Source of the DNA: Nocardia sp. SYP-A9097 | Lineage (GTDB): Bacteria; Actinomycetota; Actinomycetes; Mycobacteriales; Mycobacteriaceae | Length of the DNA: 64,000 nt | Direction: 5' to 3' | Assembly (NCBI RefSeq): GCF_009649815.1 | Contig: NZ_WJIC01000014.1 | Location: 62,001 to 126,000 of the forward strand | Shown here: piece by piece, positions 43,722-52,439 of the stretch | Layout: every line of letters starts with the position of its first letter | Position numbering within the stretch: the stretch's first letter is position 1 | Position numbers and translations under genes: made by a program | Notes under the pieces: generated by a model | Databases searched by the model: none | Told to the model about the DNA's origin: nothing | The model's input: only the letters and a program-made list of their open reading frames with translations

Positions 43722-45085
43722 TCCTCTTCGCGCGAATCCCGCTGCGCCCGTGCCGAATCCATTCGGCCCGGGACGGCGGGCCGCACCGCACGCAGCCAGA
43801 GCAAGCCCAGCGCGCAGCCGAGGGTAATGGCCAGTGCCGTCCACCCGGCGAACGGCTCATGCTCGGCGCCCGGAGATCGGTACCACAGGCGTGAATACCC
43901 GACCAGGCTGTCATTCGCACCGCGAATCGCCAGCACCACGGACGGCACGAACAACACCGCGATACCGACCACCCGATTCTGAATCAGCCGCGGTGGGGCC
44001 GCTCCGAAGCCGAAGCCCGCGATGGCGGCCAACGCCAGCGCCCCGATCACCGGAACCCACTGCCTGCCATCGGAATCCGGAGCCAGCGCGGCGAAAATCG
44101 CCAGCGCCCCGACCAATCCGATGGCGGCCAGCGGATACCGCCACCGGTCGCCCGTCCACAGCCCCGCCGCCACCGCCAGGAATAGAATCGGCAGCACCCA
44201 ATTCGGCAGCGGCACAGCCACAATGGCGCTGCTCGCCGCCGCGAAGGCGACCCCGATCAGCACAATGCTGCCGTCGCGGCCGGTGAGAATGAACGCCGAC
44301 AGCACGGCGATCAGCACGGTCGCCAATACCGCCAGCGTGGCCGGGAAAACACCGACCTTATGTCCGGCGAACCATTCCGCGGCCAGCAATGTCGAGCCCG
44401 AGATAATGGCCGCCGCGACCACCGATCCGAAGGGCGCGTCCCGATCCAGCACCACCTCCACCCGCCGCCGACGGTGCCAGCGGGTCGAGACCAGGATCAG
44501 CACGACCACCGCGACAATCGACCACAGCGGCGGGGAGTCGCTGCCGAGACCCGTGTAAGTGCTGTCCGTACTGGGTAATTCGGTCAGGTCGCCGAAGACG
44601 ACGCTGGCGATCGCGCCCAGCATGAACGCCGCTCCCGGCACCCAGCGGCGAAGTACCGCCGCGCCGACGAGCCCGAGCAAGACACCGCCGAAAATGGAGT
44701 CGATGTAGTTCGCCGTGGCCAGCGAGACGTCGGTATCGAACGCTCGGCTCAGCAGGAAATTGGCCAGTAGCGCCACACCGGTGACACTGGCGGCGATCCA
44801 GGTGAGCCGGGTATCGCCGAACGAGACCGCCATAACCACGGCCACCACCGCCGAGACCGCACCGGCGGTATCGGCCCGCGGCACATTCACCACCATCAGG
44901 TATTGGTGCAGCGCCGAGCTGCCGGACACCCGGGCGAAGTCCACGGGCATCATTACCGACAGGCAGGCGACCGCCGCTGCCAGGAACGCGGTCACCACTT
45001 CCAAGAGGTTGCGCAGACGACGCACTCTCACAACATACTGTGCGGTCTCAGTTTTGGAGTGAAGGGTTGCAGTTTCGGTAGCCAT
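43715..45085 (-). CDS. Multi-pass membrane protein of unknown function
   Basis: Integral membrane protein of 456 residues with about 12 predicted helices and a charged C-terminal tail ending RDSREEDQ. I do not recognise the family. Features are LHQYLMVVNVPRADTAGA in the first external loop, a central RWHRRRRVEVVLDRDAP cytoplasmic loop near residue 205, and a helix-dense second half without transporter motifs. It is divergent from a TetR regulator across a 55-base gap that holds a TetR-type operator, so its expression is probably repressed by it. An efflux or envelope role is possible but unsupported. Confidence 0.6.
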   Translation of the reverse strand: MATETATLHSKTETAQYVVRVRRLRNLLEVVTAFLAAAVACLSVMMPVDFARVSGSSALHQYLMVVNVPRADTAGAVSAVVAVVMAVSFGDTRLTWIAASVTGVALLANFLLSRAFDTDVSLATANYIDSIFGGVLLGLVGAAVLRRWVPGAAFMLGAIASVVFGDLTELPSTDSTYTGLGSDSPPLWSIVAVVVLILVSTRWHRRRRVEVVLDRDAPFGSVVAAAIISGSTLLAAEWFAGHKVGVFPATLAVLATVLIAVLSAFILTGRDGSIVLIGVAFAAASSAIVAVPLPNWVLPILFLAVAAGLWTGDRWRYPLAAIGLVGALAIFAALAPDSDGRQWVPVIGALALAAIAGFGFGAAPPRLIQNRVVGIAVLFVPSVVLAIRGANDSLVGYSRLWYRSPGAEHEPFAGWTALAITLGCALGLLWLRAVRPAVPGRMDSARAQRDSREEDQ

Positions 45086-45098
45086 CGGTACGCTCGCA

Positions 45099-45114
45099 AA
45101 TGAGTCTGCTCATT
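45099..45114. promoter_or_regulatory. TetR-type operator
   Basis: Inverted repeat AATGAG-TCTG-CTCATT between the divergent membrane-protein and TetR genes. The size and TGAGT/CTCA half-sites are those of many TetR operators. It lies 13 bases from the membrane-protein start and 26 bases from the TetR start, so it can control both. Confidence 0.65.
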
Positions 45115-45140
45115 CTTTCGAGGCTATCCGGAGGTTCCGC

Positions 45141-45821
45141 ATGACCGTGCCGCAGCAATCGACCCAGGTGGGACGACGTGCACGCGGTATGCGAGATAAG
45201 CAGGGACGCATTTTCGACGCCGCAGCCACATTGTTTGCTGAACACGGTTTCGCACGGGTCACCACCCAGCAGATCTCCGATCGTGCGGATATCGCGGCGG
45301 GCACCCTGTTCCGATACGCCTCCTCCAAGGGCGAACTGCTGCTCATGGTCTACAACGCGGACTTCCGTGCCGCACTGGACTTCGCCGAGCATCGCGCCCA
45401 CGCCCATGACGATCCGGTGGAGACCGTACTGGAGATCATCCGGCCGATGGTGCGGTCCGCTTCGCGCAGCGCCGACAACACCGTGGCCTATCAACGCGAA
45501 CTGCTCTTCGGTTCGGCGAGCGAGAAGTACCGCGCCGAGGGCCTGTCCCTGGTGGCCCGGCTGGAGTCCATGATCGCCGACCGACTAGCCGTCGATGCCC
45601 GTGCCCGCGGCCTGGATTCGCCTCGGCTGGAAGAGTTTTCACGCTCGGCGGGGCGCAGCGTCTTCGCGGTCCTGCACCTCACCCTCGCCCGTCCCGCGAC
45701 CGGTGCGCACCCCGGCTACGACTCACTCACCGACCTGCGCGCCCAAATCGCACAGATCGTGGCCGGATTCTTCGCCGCACTGTACGCGGCCGCCAATTCC
45801 GAACAGCGAAAAGGCAATTGA
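45141..45821 (+). CDS. TetR-family regulator
   Basis: Repressor of 226 residues. The N-terminal helix-turn-helix (about 20-65) reads IFDAAATLFAEHGFARVTTQ, QISDRADIAAGTLFRYASSK and GELL, a textbook TetR pattern; the helical ligand domain fills the rest. It has a GGAGG ribosome site, is divergent from the multi-pass membrane protein, and faces an AATGAG/CTCATT dyad. Probable autoregulation and control of that neighbour. The inducer is unknown. Confidence 0.88.
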   Translation: MTVPQQSTQVGRRARGMRDKQGRIFDAAATLFAEHGFARVTTQQISDRADIAAGTLFRYASSKGELLLMVYNADFRAALDFAEHRAHAHDDPVETVLEIIRPMVRSASRSADNTVAYQRELLFGSASEKYRAEGLSLVARLESMIADRLAVDARARGLDSPRLEEFSRSAGRSVFAVLHLTLARPATGAHPGYDSLTDLRAQIAQIVAGFFAALYAAANSEQRKGN

Positions 45822-45831
45822 GCATTCCGGA

Positions 45832-46758
45832 TCAGTGCACGCAGTTCCGCCAGATCTCGGCCGCCTCGACCAGATGGGTACGGACCAGATCGACATGCGG
45901 GCGAGCGGCCCCACCGACTCGGCGGGCCAGATAGACGGTATTGATTGGCGAATCCTCCGGATTCAACAGTGTCACAATGGTTCCCGCGTCGAGTTCGCGC
46001 GCGCATAGGTACCGGGGCAGCACCGATATACCGGCCCCGGCGGCCACCGCGGCCAGTACCGCCCGCAGATCCGAAATAACAAGGGCCGGTTCGGCTTCCA
46101 GTCGGGTATCGAAAACGTGCCGCCAATAGCGGCGCAGGATGGGTAGATCCGCGGCGTAACTGATCAGCCGAACACCCGCGAGATCATTGACCCGAAGCCG
46201 GTCGAGATCGACCCCCGACGCCACCTCCGGTGCCGCCACCAGCACGAACTCCTCATCGGCGAGCGGTTCGGCCAGCACCGTCCGCCCGCGCGGGCGAATG
46301 GTGGAGAGCACCAGATCGAGCTTGCCCAGGCGCAGATCCGTGAGCAGGTCATCGGCCAGTCCGGTGGTGATCGTGAACCGGATACCGCGATTGATGAGCG
46401 GCGCGAGCGCGGGCAGGGTCAGCGCGGCGAGCATTTCCGCCGGACCGCCCAGCAGTACCGGAGGTTCGGGGGTGTCGTCCCGCGGTGCGTCACCGACGAC
46501 GATCTCGAGCGCATCCAAGGGATCGGCCACCCGGGCGGCGAGATCGTGCGCGGCGGCGGTCGGGCTCACCCCGCGCGGCAGGCGTTCGAAGAGCGGTCCG
46601 CCGAGCCGGCGTTCCAGGGCTTGTAGCTGCGTCGTCACTGTAGGCTGGGACAGGCCGACCTGGCTCGCGCCCGCGGTGAGCGATCCGGCTCGGTAGACGG
46701 CCAGAAACGTGCGGAGCTGCGCCAAATCCACGGAGCCATCGGTCTGCCTATGTCTCAT
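45832..46758 (-). CDS. LysR-family regulator
   Basis: LysR-type regulator of about 308 residues from the ATG at 46758. The winged helix-turn-helix is DLAQLRTFLAVYRAGSLTAG, SQVGLSQPTVTTQLQALERR and FERLPRGVSPT; the co-inducer domain follows (residues 95-300) with VLLGGPAEMLAAL and VLSTIRPRGRTVLAEPL. A start at the GTG before DLAQLR is also possible. It is divergent from the DJ-1/PfpI-type gene, which it likely controls; an ATAG-N6-CTAT dyad lies right at its start. Confidence 0.88.
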   Translation of the reverse strand: MRHRQTDGSVDLAQLRTFLAVYRAGSLTAGASQVGLSQPTVTTQLQALERRLGGPLFERLPRGVSPTAAAHDLAARVADPLDALEIVVGDAPRDDTPEPPVLLGGPAEMLAALTLPALAPLINRGIRFTITTGLADDLLTDLRLGKLDLVLSTIRPRGRTVLAEPLADEEFVLVAAPEVASGVDLDRLRVNDLAGVRLISYAADLPILRRYWRHVFDTRLEAEPALVISDLRAVLAAVAAGAGISVLPRYLCARELDAGTIVTLLNPEDSPINTVYLARRVGGAARPHVDLVRTHLVEAAEIWRNCVH

Positions 46759-46772
46759 ATAGGCGAGTCTAT
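46759..46772. promoter_or_regulatory. Possible LysR binding dyad
   Basis: ATAG and CTAT flank six bases immediately upstream of the LysR ATG, in the 118-base gap shared with the divergent DJ-1/PfpI-type gene. The spacing suits a short LysR box. This is a pattern match only. Confidence 0.3.
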
Positions 46773-46876
46773 TGGTCGATCTATGTTCAGGTGCATACGG
46801 TGAAACCCGACAACCTGACACTCCGCATACGGAGTGTCAGTTCATCGGCAAGAGATCGTTCTGAGCGAGGAGCATC

Positions 46877-47569
46877 ATGGCCAAGGTCTTGTTCGTCATG
46901 ACCGGCGTCGACCACTGGACGCTGGCCGACGGCACCCGGCATCCCACCGGATACTGGGCAGAGGAGTTCGCGGCACCGTACGAGGCGTTCAAGGCGGCCG
47001 GACACGAGATCGTGGTCGCCACCCCGGGTGCGGTGGTGCCGCCGATCGATCGTGGGAGCCTGGCCCCCGAGGCCAACGGCGGCCCCGAGGGTGCGGAGAA
47101 GATCACCGAAACCCTGCGCAAGGCAACCGAATTGAGCCATCCCATCGAGTTGGCCGGGGTCGATATCACCGATTACGACGCGGTCTACTACCCGGGCGGG
47201 CACGGCCCCATGGAGGATCTGGCCGTGAATGCCGCTTCCGGCGAATTGCTCAATGCCGCACTGGCTTCGGGCAAACCACTCGGCGTGGTGTGCCATGCGC
47301 CCGCCGCGCTGCTGGCCACCGCCGATGCCGACGGCAAATCGCCGTTCGCTGGGTACCGCGTCACCGGCTTCACCAATGCCGAGGAGACCCAGGCGGGTTT
47401 CGCGGACAAGGCCGTGTGGCTGCTGCAGGATCGACTGATCGAACTGGGCCTGGACTTCCAGGTGGGCGCTCCGTGGGCCCCGCATATCGAGGTCGACCGC
47501 AATCTCTACACCGGGCAGAACCCGGCCTCCTCCGCCCCGCTGGCGGCGGAGCTGTTGCGGGCGCTCTGA
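46877..47569 (+). CDS. DJ-1/PfpI-type glutamine amidotransferase-like protein
   Basis: Soluble protein of 230 residues of the DJ-1/PfpI superfamily. VVCHAPAALLATA holds the reactive Cys in the nucleophile elbow, DAVYYPGGHGPMEDLA carries the acidic partner, and GHEIVVATPGG-like sequence near residue 45 is present. Members act as glyoxalase-like chaperones or amidases (Hsp31/YajL type). It is divergent from LysR and followed by a TetR gene 6 bases later and a reductase gene, together suggesting an electrophile-response unit. Confidence 0.85.
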   Translation: MAKVLFVMTGVDHWTLADGTRHPTGYWAEEFAAPYEAFKAAGHEIVVATPGAVVPPIDRGSLAPEANGGPEGAEKITETLRKATELSHPIELAGVDITDYDAVYYPGGHGPMEDLAVNAASGELLNAALASGKPLGVVCHAPAALLATADADGKSPFAGYRVTGFTNAEETQAGFADKAVWLLQDRLIELGLDFQVGAPWAPHIEVDRNLYTGQNPASSAPLAAELLRAL

Positions 47570-47575
47570 GTCCCG

Positions 47576-48133
47576 ATGGGCGACCGGACCGCCGACGTAC
47601 TCGACGCCACCCTGCGCTGCCTGCTGCGGTACGGGGCGCGGCGTACGACCATGGACGATATCGCCTCGGAGACAGGCGTTTCCAGGTCGGCGGTCTATCA
47701 ATACGTACGCAATAAGGACGATGCCGTGCGGCGGCTCGCCGAAGGCCTGCATGTGACGGCGATGACCGCCGCCCGCGAGGCGGCCGCCGAGCCTATCCCG
47801 GTGGCGGACAAGGTATTCGGCATCGCCTCCGCGAAAGTCCAACTGGCGGCTGGACCTTTCGCCGAATCACCGCACGCCGCGGAACTCATCGACGAACAGG
47901 CCCGGCTCTGCGGCGATATCTGCCGCGGCTTCACCGACGACCTGCACGGCCTGCTCACCGGCGTGCTCGACGAGGCGGGACTGGACCGACCCGCCGATAC
48001 CGCCCGCATCGTCCTGGCCACCACCATCGGCCTGCTCTCGGCGGGCCGCACCGATCTACTGCGCACCGCGACCGACGCCCTGCTGGACGGCTTCGGCACA
48101 ACTGTGAAAACACTTGAAGGAGAACAGCAATGA
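47576..48133 (+). CDS. TetR-family regulator
   Basis: TetR repressor of 185 residues beginning 6 bases after the DJ-1-like gene. The helix-turn-helix is LRCLLRYGARRTTMDDIASE, TGVSRSAVYQYVRNKDD. Its stop overlaps the start of the following oxidoreductase (ATGA), so it is probably co-expressed with it and controls the same operon. No palindrome was identified. Confidence 0.85.
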   Translation: MGDRTADVLDATLRCLLRYGARRTTMDDIASETGVSRSAVYQYVRNKDDAVRRLAEGLHVTAMTAAREAAAEPIPVADKVFGIASAKVQLAAGPFAESPHAAELIDEQARLCGDICRGFTDDLHGLLTGVLDEAGLDRPADTARIVLATTIGLLSAGRTDLLRTATDALLDGFGTTVKTLEGEQQ

Positions 48134-49146
48134 CCGTCGAGAGTCGTGAATGGCGTCTGATCGCCCGCCCCATCGGCGAGCCCAAGCCCTCGGATTTCGA
48201 ACTCACCACCGTGACGCTGCCCGATCCCGCACCGGGGCAGGTGCTGGTGCGCAATGACTGGCTGTCGGTGGATCCGTACATGCGCGGGCGCATGAACGAT
48301 GGCGAATCCTATATTCCCCCTTTCGATCTCGGTGAGGCCATGACCGGCGGTGCGGTCGGCACCGTAATCGCCTCCGCCGCAGACAATGTGCCGGTCGGCT
48401 CGGTTGTGCTGCACTTCTACAGCTGGCGTGAATACGCCGTCCTCGACGCCGCCGGTGTGACCGTGGTGAATACCGAAATCGCACCCGCCCAAGCCTATTT
48501 GGGTGTGCTCGGCACCACCGGCATCACCGCGTACGCGGGTCTCACCGAGGTCGCCCCGGTCAAGGAGGGCGATGTCGTCTTCATCTCCGGTGCGGCCGGA
48601 GCCGTGGGTTCGATCGCGGGACAGGTCGCCAAGCGGCTCGGCGCCGCCAAGGTGATCGGCTCAGCGGGTGGCCCCGCCAAGACCGCGCGGCTGTTGAACG
48701 AATTCGGCTTCGATCACGCCATCGACTATCGCGAGGGCGATCTGGTGGGGCAGCTGGCCGCCGCCGCACCCGAGGGTATCGACGTGTACTTCGACAATGT
48801 CGGCGGTGATCACCTCGAGGCGGCCCTGATCAGCATGAACCTGCGCGGGCGTATCGCGCTCTGCGGGGCCATCTCGGTGTACAACGACACCGAACTCCCC
48901 GCCGGTCCGCGTTCCCTGCCGCTGGCAATCGGCAAGCGAATCAACCTGCGCGGCATGAATGTCACCGATCACCTGCACCTGGCTCCGGAGTGGATCGGCA
49001 AGGCGGCGGGCTGGATCGCAGAGGGTTCACTGCGCGCGGAGGAGACCGTGGTGGACGGTATCGATCAGACGCTGGCGGCGTTCACCGCCATGATGAACGG
49101 CGCCAACACCGGCAAGATGCTGGTTCGGTTGCCGCACAACGGATAA
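48130..49146 (+). CDS. NADP-dependent zinc-free MDR oxidoreductase
   Basis: Medium-chain reductase of 338 residues. NDWLSVDPYMRGRM, GVLGTTGITAYAGL and the nucleotide loop SGAAGAVGSIAGQVAKRLGA are characteristic of the leukotriene B4 dehydrogenase/CurA-like alkenal-one reductases, which lack zinc ligands. It reduces activated double bonds with NADPH. The gene overlaps its TetR regulator by 4 bases. A bidirectional hairpin follows the stop. Confidence 0.88.
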   Translation: MTVESREWRLIARPIGEPKPSDFELTTVTLPDPAPGQVLVRNDWLSVDPYMRGRMNDGESYIPPFDLGEAMTGGAVGTVIASAADNVPVGSVVLHFYSWREYAVLDAAGVTVVNTEIAPAQAYLGVLGTTGITAYAGLTEVAPVKEGDVVFISGAAGAVGSIAGQVAKRLGAAKVIGSAGGPAKTARLLNEFGFDHAIDYREGDLVGQLAAAAPEGIDVYFDNVGGDHLEAALISMNLRGRIALCGAISVYNDTELPAGPRSLPLAIGKRINLRGMNVTDHLHLAPEWIGKAAGWIAEGSLRAEETVVDGIDQTLAAFTAMMNGANTGKMLVRLPHNG

Positions 49147-49159
49147 GCGATTTCCAGTC

Positions 49160-49188
49160 GGCCCGGCATCGTGCTCCGATGCCGGGCC
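49160..49188. terminator. Bidirectional hairpin terminator
   Basis: Perfect 12-bp stem GGCCCGGCATCG facing CGATGCCGGGCC with a TGCTC loop. It lies in the 48-base gap between the convergent reductase and thioesterase-like genes and can end both transcripts. Confidence 0.85.
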
Positions 49189-49194
49189 ACTCGA

Positions 49195-49659
49195 CTACTT
49201 CCGGTGCGCGCGAAGCTGATACAGCCCCTCGGTCTCGGCGACAACCACACCATTGGCATCGGTCACGGTCGCCTTCAGCGTGAAGTCGGACTTGCCCTTC
49301 AGCTCGGCTTCCTCTGCGATGCGGGCGATTTCGGCCTCCGACAGCTCGGCGACCGCGGTGACATCGGTGGCGGCGGGCTTGCGGAAGTAGATGTGCAGGT
49401 CCTTGACCAGCGGGTAGTACAGCGCGCTGTCGAAGCTCGCCACGGCCAGCGCGCCGCCCAGAATCTCCGCGACGGTGAACAGGACACCGGCGTACATGAC
49501 ACCGAAGTGGTTGCCATTGCCCTCGACCGGAACCTTGGTGGCGGCGTAACCCGGGCGGACCTCGGTGGCCTGGATACCCATCTTGTGCGCGATCGGGATC
49601 GTGAATTCGAGCGCGCTGTTCACGATTTCGTTCAGCGGCGGGGTGGCGTCATTCGCCAT
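49195..49659 (-). CDS. Hotdog-fold thioesterase-like protein (DUF4442)
   Basis: Soluble protein of 154 residues from the ATG at 49659, with a GGGAGG ribosome site. The hotdog core shows NHFGVMYAGVLFTVAEILGG (where PaaI-like thioesterases have HGG-D), ALYYPLVKDLHIYFRKPAAT, and a C-terminal strand VTDANGVVVAETEGLYQLR. The active-site acid is a Glu in AEILGG. It probably hydrolyses acyl-CoA or binds it. It is convergent with the MDR reductase. Confidence 0.75.
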   Translation of the reverse strand: MANDATPPLNEIVNSALEFTIPIAHKMGIQATEVRPGYAATKVPVEGNGNHFGVMYAGVLFTVAEILGGALAVASFDSALYYPLVKDLHIYFRKPAATDVTAVAELSEAEIARIAEEAELKGKSDFTLKATVTDANGVVVAETEGLYQLRAHRK

Positions 49660-49802
49660 GCGGGACCTCCCTGTCTCACTTACTGGCAGCATGCCAACAG
49701 GACAAATCATCGTGGTAAAGGTTCGACGCGCGCAAGTCCCCGGGTGAGCACACCGGTGAGACCGGCCACATCCCAGCAAATCCGACCGGCCGAATACCTA
49801 AG

Positions 49803-50453
49803 ATGCGACTTGTGTCTATGACGTATTCATCCGCCGAGCGCGCCTATCGCGAGGTCAAGGAACGCATCCTGAACGGGGAACTCCCCGGGGGCGAGCTGAT
49901 CAGCGAGGGCGAGATCGCCACCGCACTCGGCACCTCACGCACTCCGGTCCGGGAAGCCTTCCTGCGACTGGAGACCGAAGGGTGGATGAAGCTGTACCCC
50001 AAACGGGGCGCACTGGTGGTACCGGTGCCCTCGCATGAGGCCGAGCACGTGACACAGGCGCGCTATGTGGTCGAGACCGGAGCCGTCCGAGCCCTGGCCG
50101 AGACCGACCGGTCGACACTCATGACCAGACTCCGCGCCTCCCTCGAACGCCAACGCGCCCTCGCCGCCACCGGCGACCTCGACGAATTCGCCGTAGCCGA
50201 CGCCGACTTCCACCGCGAATACGTAGTCGCCGCCGGCAACCCACTCCTGGCCGGCTTCTACGACTCCCTCCGCGAACGCCAGCGCCGTATGAACAGCGTC
50301 GCCCTGCGCCACGGCGAAATCGAAACCGACCGCATCATCGCCCAACACGCCCGCCTGGCCGACCTCATCGAATCCGGCGACCCCACCGCCTTCGCCACCG
50401 CCCTGGCCGAACACCTGATGGACGTCCACGGCGTGACTTTGAGAGGGCTGTGA
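49803..50453 (+). CDS. GntR-family (FCD) regulator
   Basis: GntR-type regulator of about 216 residues. The winged helix covers residues 10-75 (REVKERILNGELPGGELISE, EIATALGTSRTPVREAFLRL); a helical FCD ligand domain follows with DFHREYVVAAGNP and the metal-binding His in AEHLMDVHG. The start is uncertain: ATG at 49803 or 49818, with no clear ribosome site, so a leaderless transcript is possible. The following MFS gene overlaps its stop by one base (TGATG), so the two form an operon. Confidence 0.86.
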   Translation: MRLVSMTYSSAERAYREVKERILNGELPGGELISEGEIATALGTSRTPVREAFLRLETEGWMKLYPKRGALVVPVPSHEAEHVTQARYVVETGAVRALAETDRSTLMTRLRASLERQRALAATGDLDEFAVADADFHREYVVAAGNPLLAGFYDSLRERQRRMNSVALRHGEIETDRIIAQHARLADLIESGDPTAFATALAEHLMDVHGVTLRGL

Positions 50454-51796
50454 TGGCACTACCCACACCCGACGACCGAGGCGCCGACACCGAGAATTCG
50501 AGTGGCACCACACCGAATTCGGCCGACGGCACCACGCCCATGGGCATTGGCCTCGCGGAATCCGCAGGCGGCACCGCTACGGCCGTCCTCGCCCGGCCCA
50601 CCCAGGCCAAGGCGATCAACTCACGCGCGTGGCTGAGCGTCTCCGCGGCGATCTTCGCAATCGCCTGGGGCGGGAACGAATTCACGCCACTACTGGTCAT
50701 GTACAAGCGAGACGGCCTGCCGGTCACCACGGTTGACCTACTGCTGTTCGAGTACGTCCTGGGCATCATCCCCGCCCTGCTCATCGGCGGACCACTCTCG
50801 GACCGGTACGGCCGCCGCCCCCTCATGCGCCCCGCACCACTGATAGCGGCGACGGGCTCACTACTACTGGCATTCGGATCCGACTCCGTCCCAATGCTTT
50901 CCGCAGGCCGCGTGCTCTGCGGCATCGCACTCGGCCTCGCCATGGCAGTCGGCAGCAGCTGGCTCAAGGAGCTGTCACAGCCCCCCTTCGCCGCCGAAAC
51001 CGCCTCCGGCACCGGCGCACGCCGCTCCGCCATGAGCCTCACCGGCGGATTCGGAGTAGGCGCGGGCATAGCAGGCGTCCTTGCCCAGTGGGGTCCACTC
51101 CCCAACACCCTCCCCTACCTGATCAACGTGACCCTCTGCCTCGCAGTGGCCGTCGCCCTGTCCCGAGTGCCGGAAACCCTTGCCCCAGAACCAAGTACAA
51201 AGCGCCTCATAGACGACCTGAAAGTCCCAGCCACCGCCCACCGCCGCTTCCGCCTGGTAGCACTACCGGTAGCCATCTGGCTGTTCACCTGCTCCGCAAC
51301 GGCCTACGCCATCATGCCCACCCTGATGATGCCCAAAGTCCACGGCGCCCCCATAGCTTTCTCCGCCCTGATCACCGTAATCACCCTCGGCTGCGGCTTC
51401 GCCATCCAATCGGTAGCCCGCCGCCTGGACCGCCCCGGCACCATCCGCCTCCCCGCCCTGGCCCTGACCTTGGTGATCACCGGAATGGCGCTAGCCGCAA
51501 TCACTTCCGGAGTATTAACCCTCTGGCTGGCAGTCGCCACCGCAGTCATCCTCGGCATGGGCTTCGGCATCGGCCTGGTAGCCGGACTTCTGGAAATCGA
51601 ACGCATGGCCCGCCCCGACGATTTAGCGGGATTGACCGCCGTCTTCTACGCGGTCAGCTATCTGGGCTTCGGCGTCCCGGCAGTGATGGCAACACTCCAT
51701 GACGGCACGGGCATCGGCTACCCCGCAATGTTCACCGTTTTGGCCGTGGCCGCCGCAGGATCGCTGGTCCTGGTCGCCCACTGCCGGAGGGGCTGA
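50453..51796 (+). CDS. MFS transporter
   Basis: Major facilitator superfamily transporter of 447 residues with 12 helices after a polar N-terminal extension of about 55 residues. Motif A is GGPLSDRYGRRPLM and the fourth helix carries SAGRVLCGIALGLAM. It is translationally coupled to the GntR regulator, which probably senses its substrate. The 12-helix layout suggests a small-molecule exporter or metabolite porter. Codon pattern in the second half shows many A-ending codons, slightly unlike its neighbours. Confidence 0.82.
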   Translation: MALPTPDDRGADTENSSGTTPNSADGTTPMGIGLAESAGGTATAVLARPTQAKAINSRAWLSVSAAIFAIAWGGNEFTPLLVMYKRDGLPVTTVDLLLFEYVLGIIPALLIGGPLSDRYGRRPLMRPAPLIAATGSLLLAFGSDSVPMLSAGRVLCGIALGLAMAVGSSWLKELSQPPFAAETASGTGARRSAMSLTGGFGVGAGIAGVLAQWGPLPNTLPYLINVTLCLAVAVALSRVPETLAPEPSTKRLIDDLKVPATAHRRFRLVALPVAIWLFTCSATAYAIMPTLMMPKVHGAPIAFSALITVITLGCGFAIQSVARRLDRPGTIRLPALALTLVITGMALAAITSGVLTLWLAVATAVILGMGFGIGLVAGLLEIERMARPDDLAGLTAVFYAVSYLGFGVPAVMATLHDGTGIGYPAMFTVLAVAAAGSLVLVAHCRRG

Positions 51797-51802
51797 AGCC
51801 CC
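51789..51802 (+). terminator. Hairpin overlapping a stop codon
   Basis: GGGGCT and AGCCCC pair around the two-base loop GA; the MFS stop codon lies inside the stem. An A-rich stretch, not a T-tract, follows. A weak terminator is likely. Confidence 0.45.
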
Positions 51803-52439
51803 GAAAGATCAAGAGCCATAAAGAAAAAAGACTCAAAAGACAAAAGACGCCAGGACAAGAAGAGCGAAGAACAAGACCAAAAGAAACAAGACGAGAAAAA
51901 AACAGGACAAAAACCCCACCACGACCTGGACGTGCGCTCACCGGGAACCCACCGTGGCCACCCACGGCGTGTCGCCCCGGTCAGTTCCCGGTGATCAATC
52001 GTCCAACCCCGCGAGGGTCTGTTTTGGCGTCTTTAGTCTTTGGTCTTTTGGCTCGAGAAAGTAACCACGGCCAATCTTCCCGTCGAGAACGGGACGATCC
52101 GGGCGTAGTCCGGTAGCTCGAGTCGGGTACGGCAGGCGACGTGCCCAGCGATGCCTGCTTTGCCACGGAAATCGCAGGCACAAAATGCAACCGTCGCCAC
52201 ATTGGGCGGCCCCAGTCCGCGATCCGATCCCAGGGCATACCCGTGATGCCCCAACCGATATGCCGAGTGTGCACCCACGGCGGTGTTTCGTCTTTTTCCC
52301 CGCCACAGCTGCACACTCGCCCGCCATACCTGCACACTCGCCAAGCACCCTGCCGGTCGCTAGGCAACTCCGACAGCGAGCCCTACTCTCGGGAGAGATG
52401 TTGTGACCGCGCGCACATCAGCGCGAAAGTGGAGTAGCC
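51803..52439. other. Gene-free spacer with A-rich low-complexity tract
   Basis: About 640 bases without a believable gene. From 51803 to 51920 the plus strand is strongly purine-biased with repeated AAAAGAC/ACAAGAC units, very unlike the rest of the window. Near 52021-52050 the same vocabulary occurs in opposite orientation: the reverse complement contains AAAGACGCCA, matching 51843-51852. The rest holds TGCACACTCG repeats. Short frames here (for example 51732-51965 or 52033-52344 on the minus strand) lack ribosome sites and conserved patterns. Confidence 0.6.
52264..52342. repeat. Three TGCACACTCG elements (two direct, one inverted)
   Basis: TGCACACTCG occurs at 52310-52319 and 52331-52340 within two 21-base tandem units, and its reverse complement CGAGTGTGCA at 52264-52273. 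All lie 100-180 bases before the fatty acid hydroxylase-like gene. The arrangement fits a multi-site operator; the binder is unknown. Confidence 0.55.

Noticed and set aside
51732..51965. Small hydrophobic minus-strand protein
   Set aside because: Its hydrophobicity comes from reading the A-rich tract in reverse (TTT/CTT codons); it overlaps the MFS gene and has no ribosome site.
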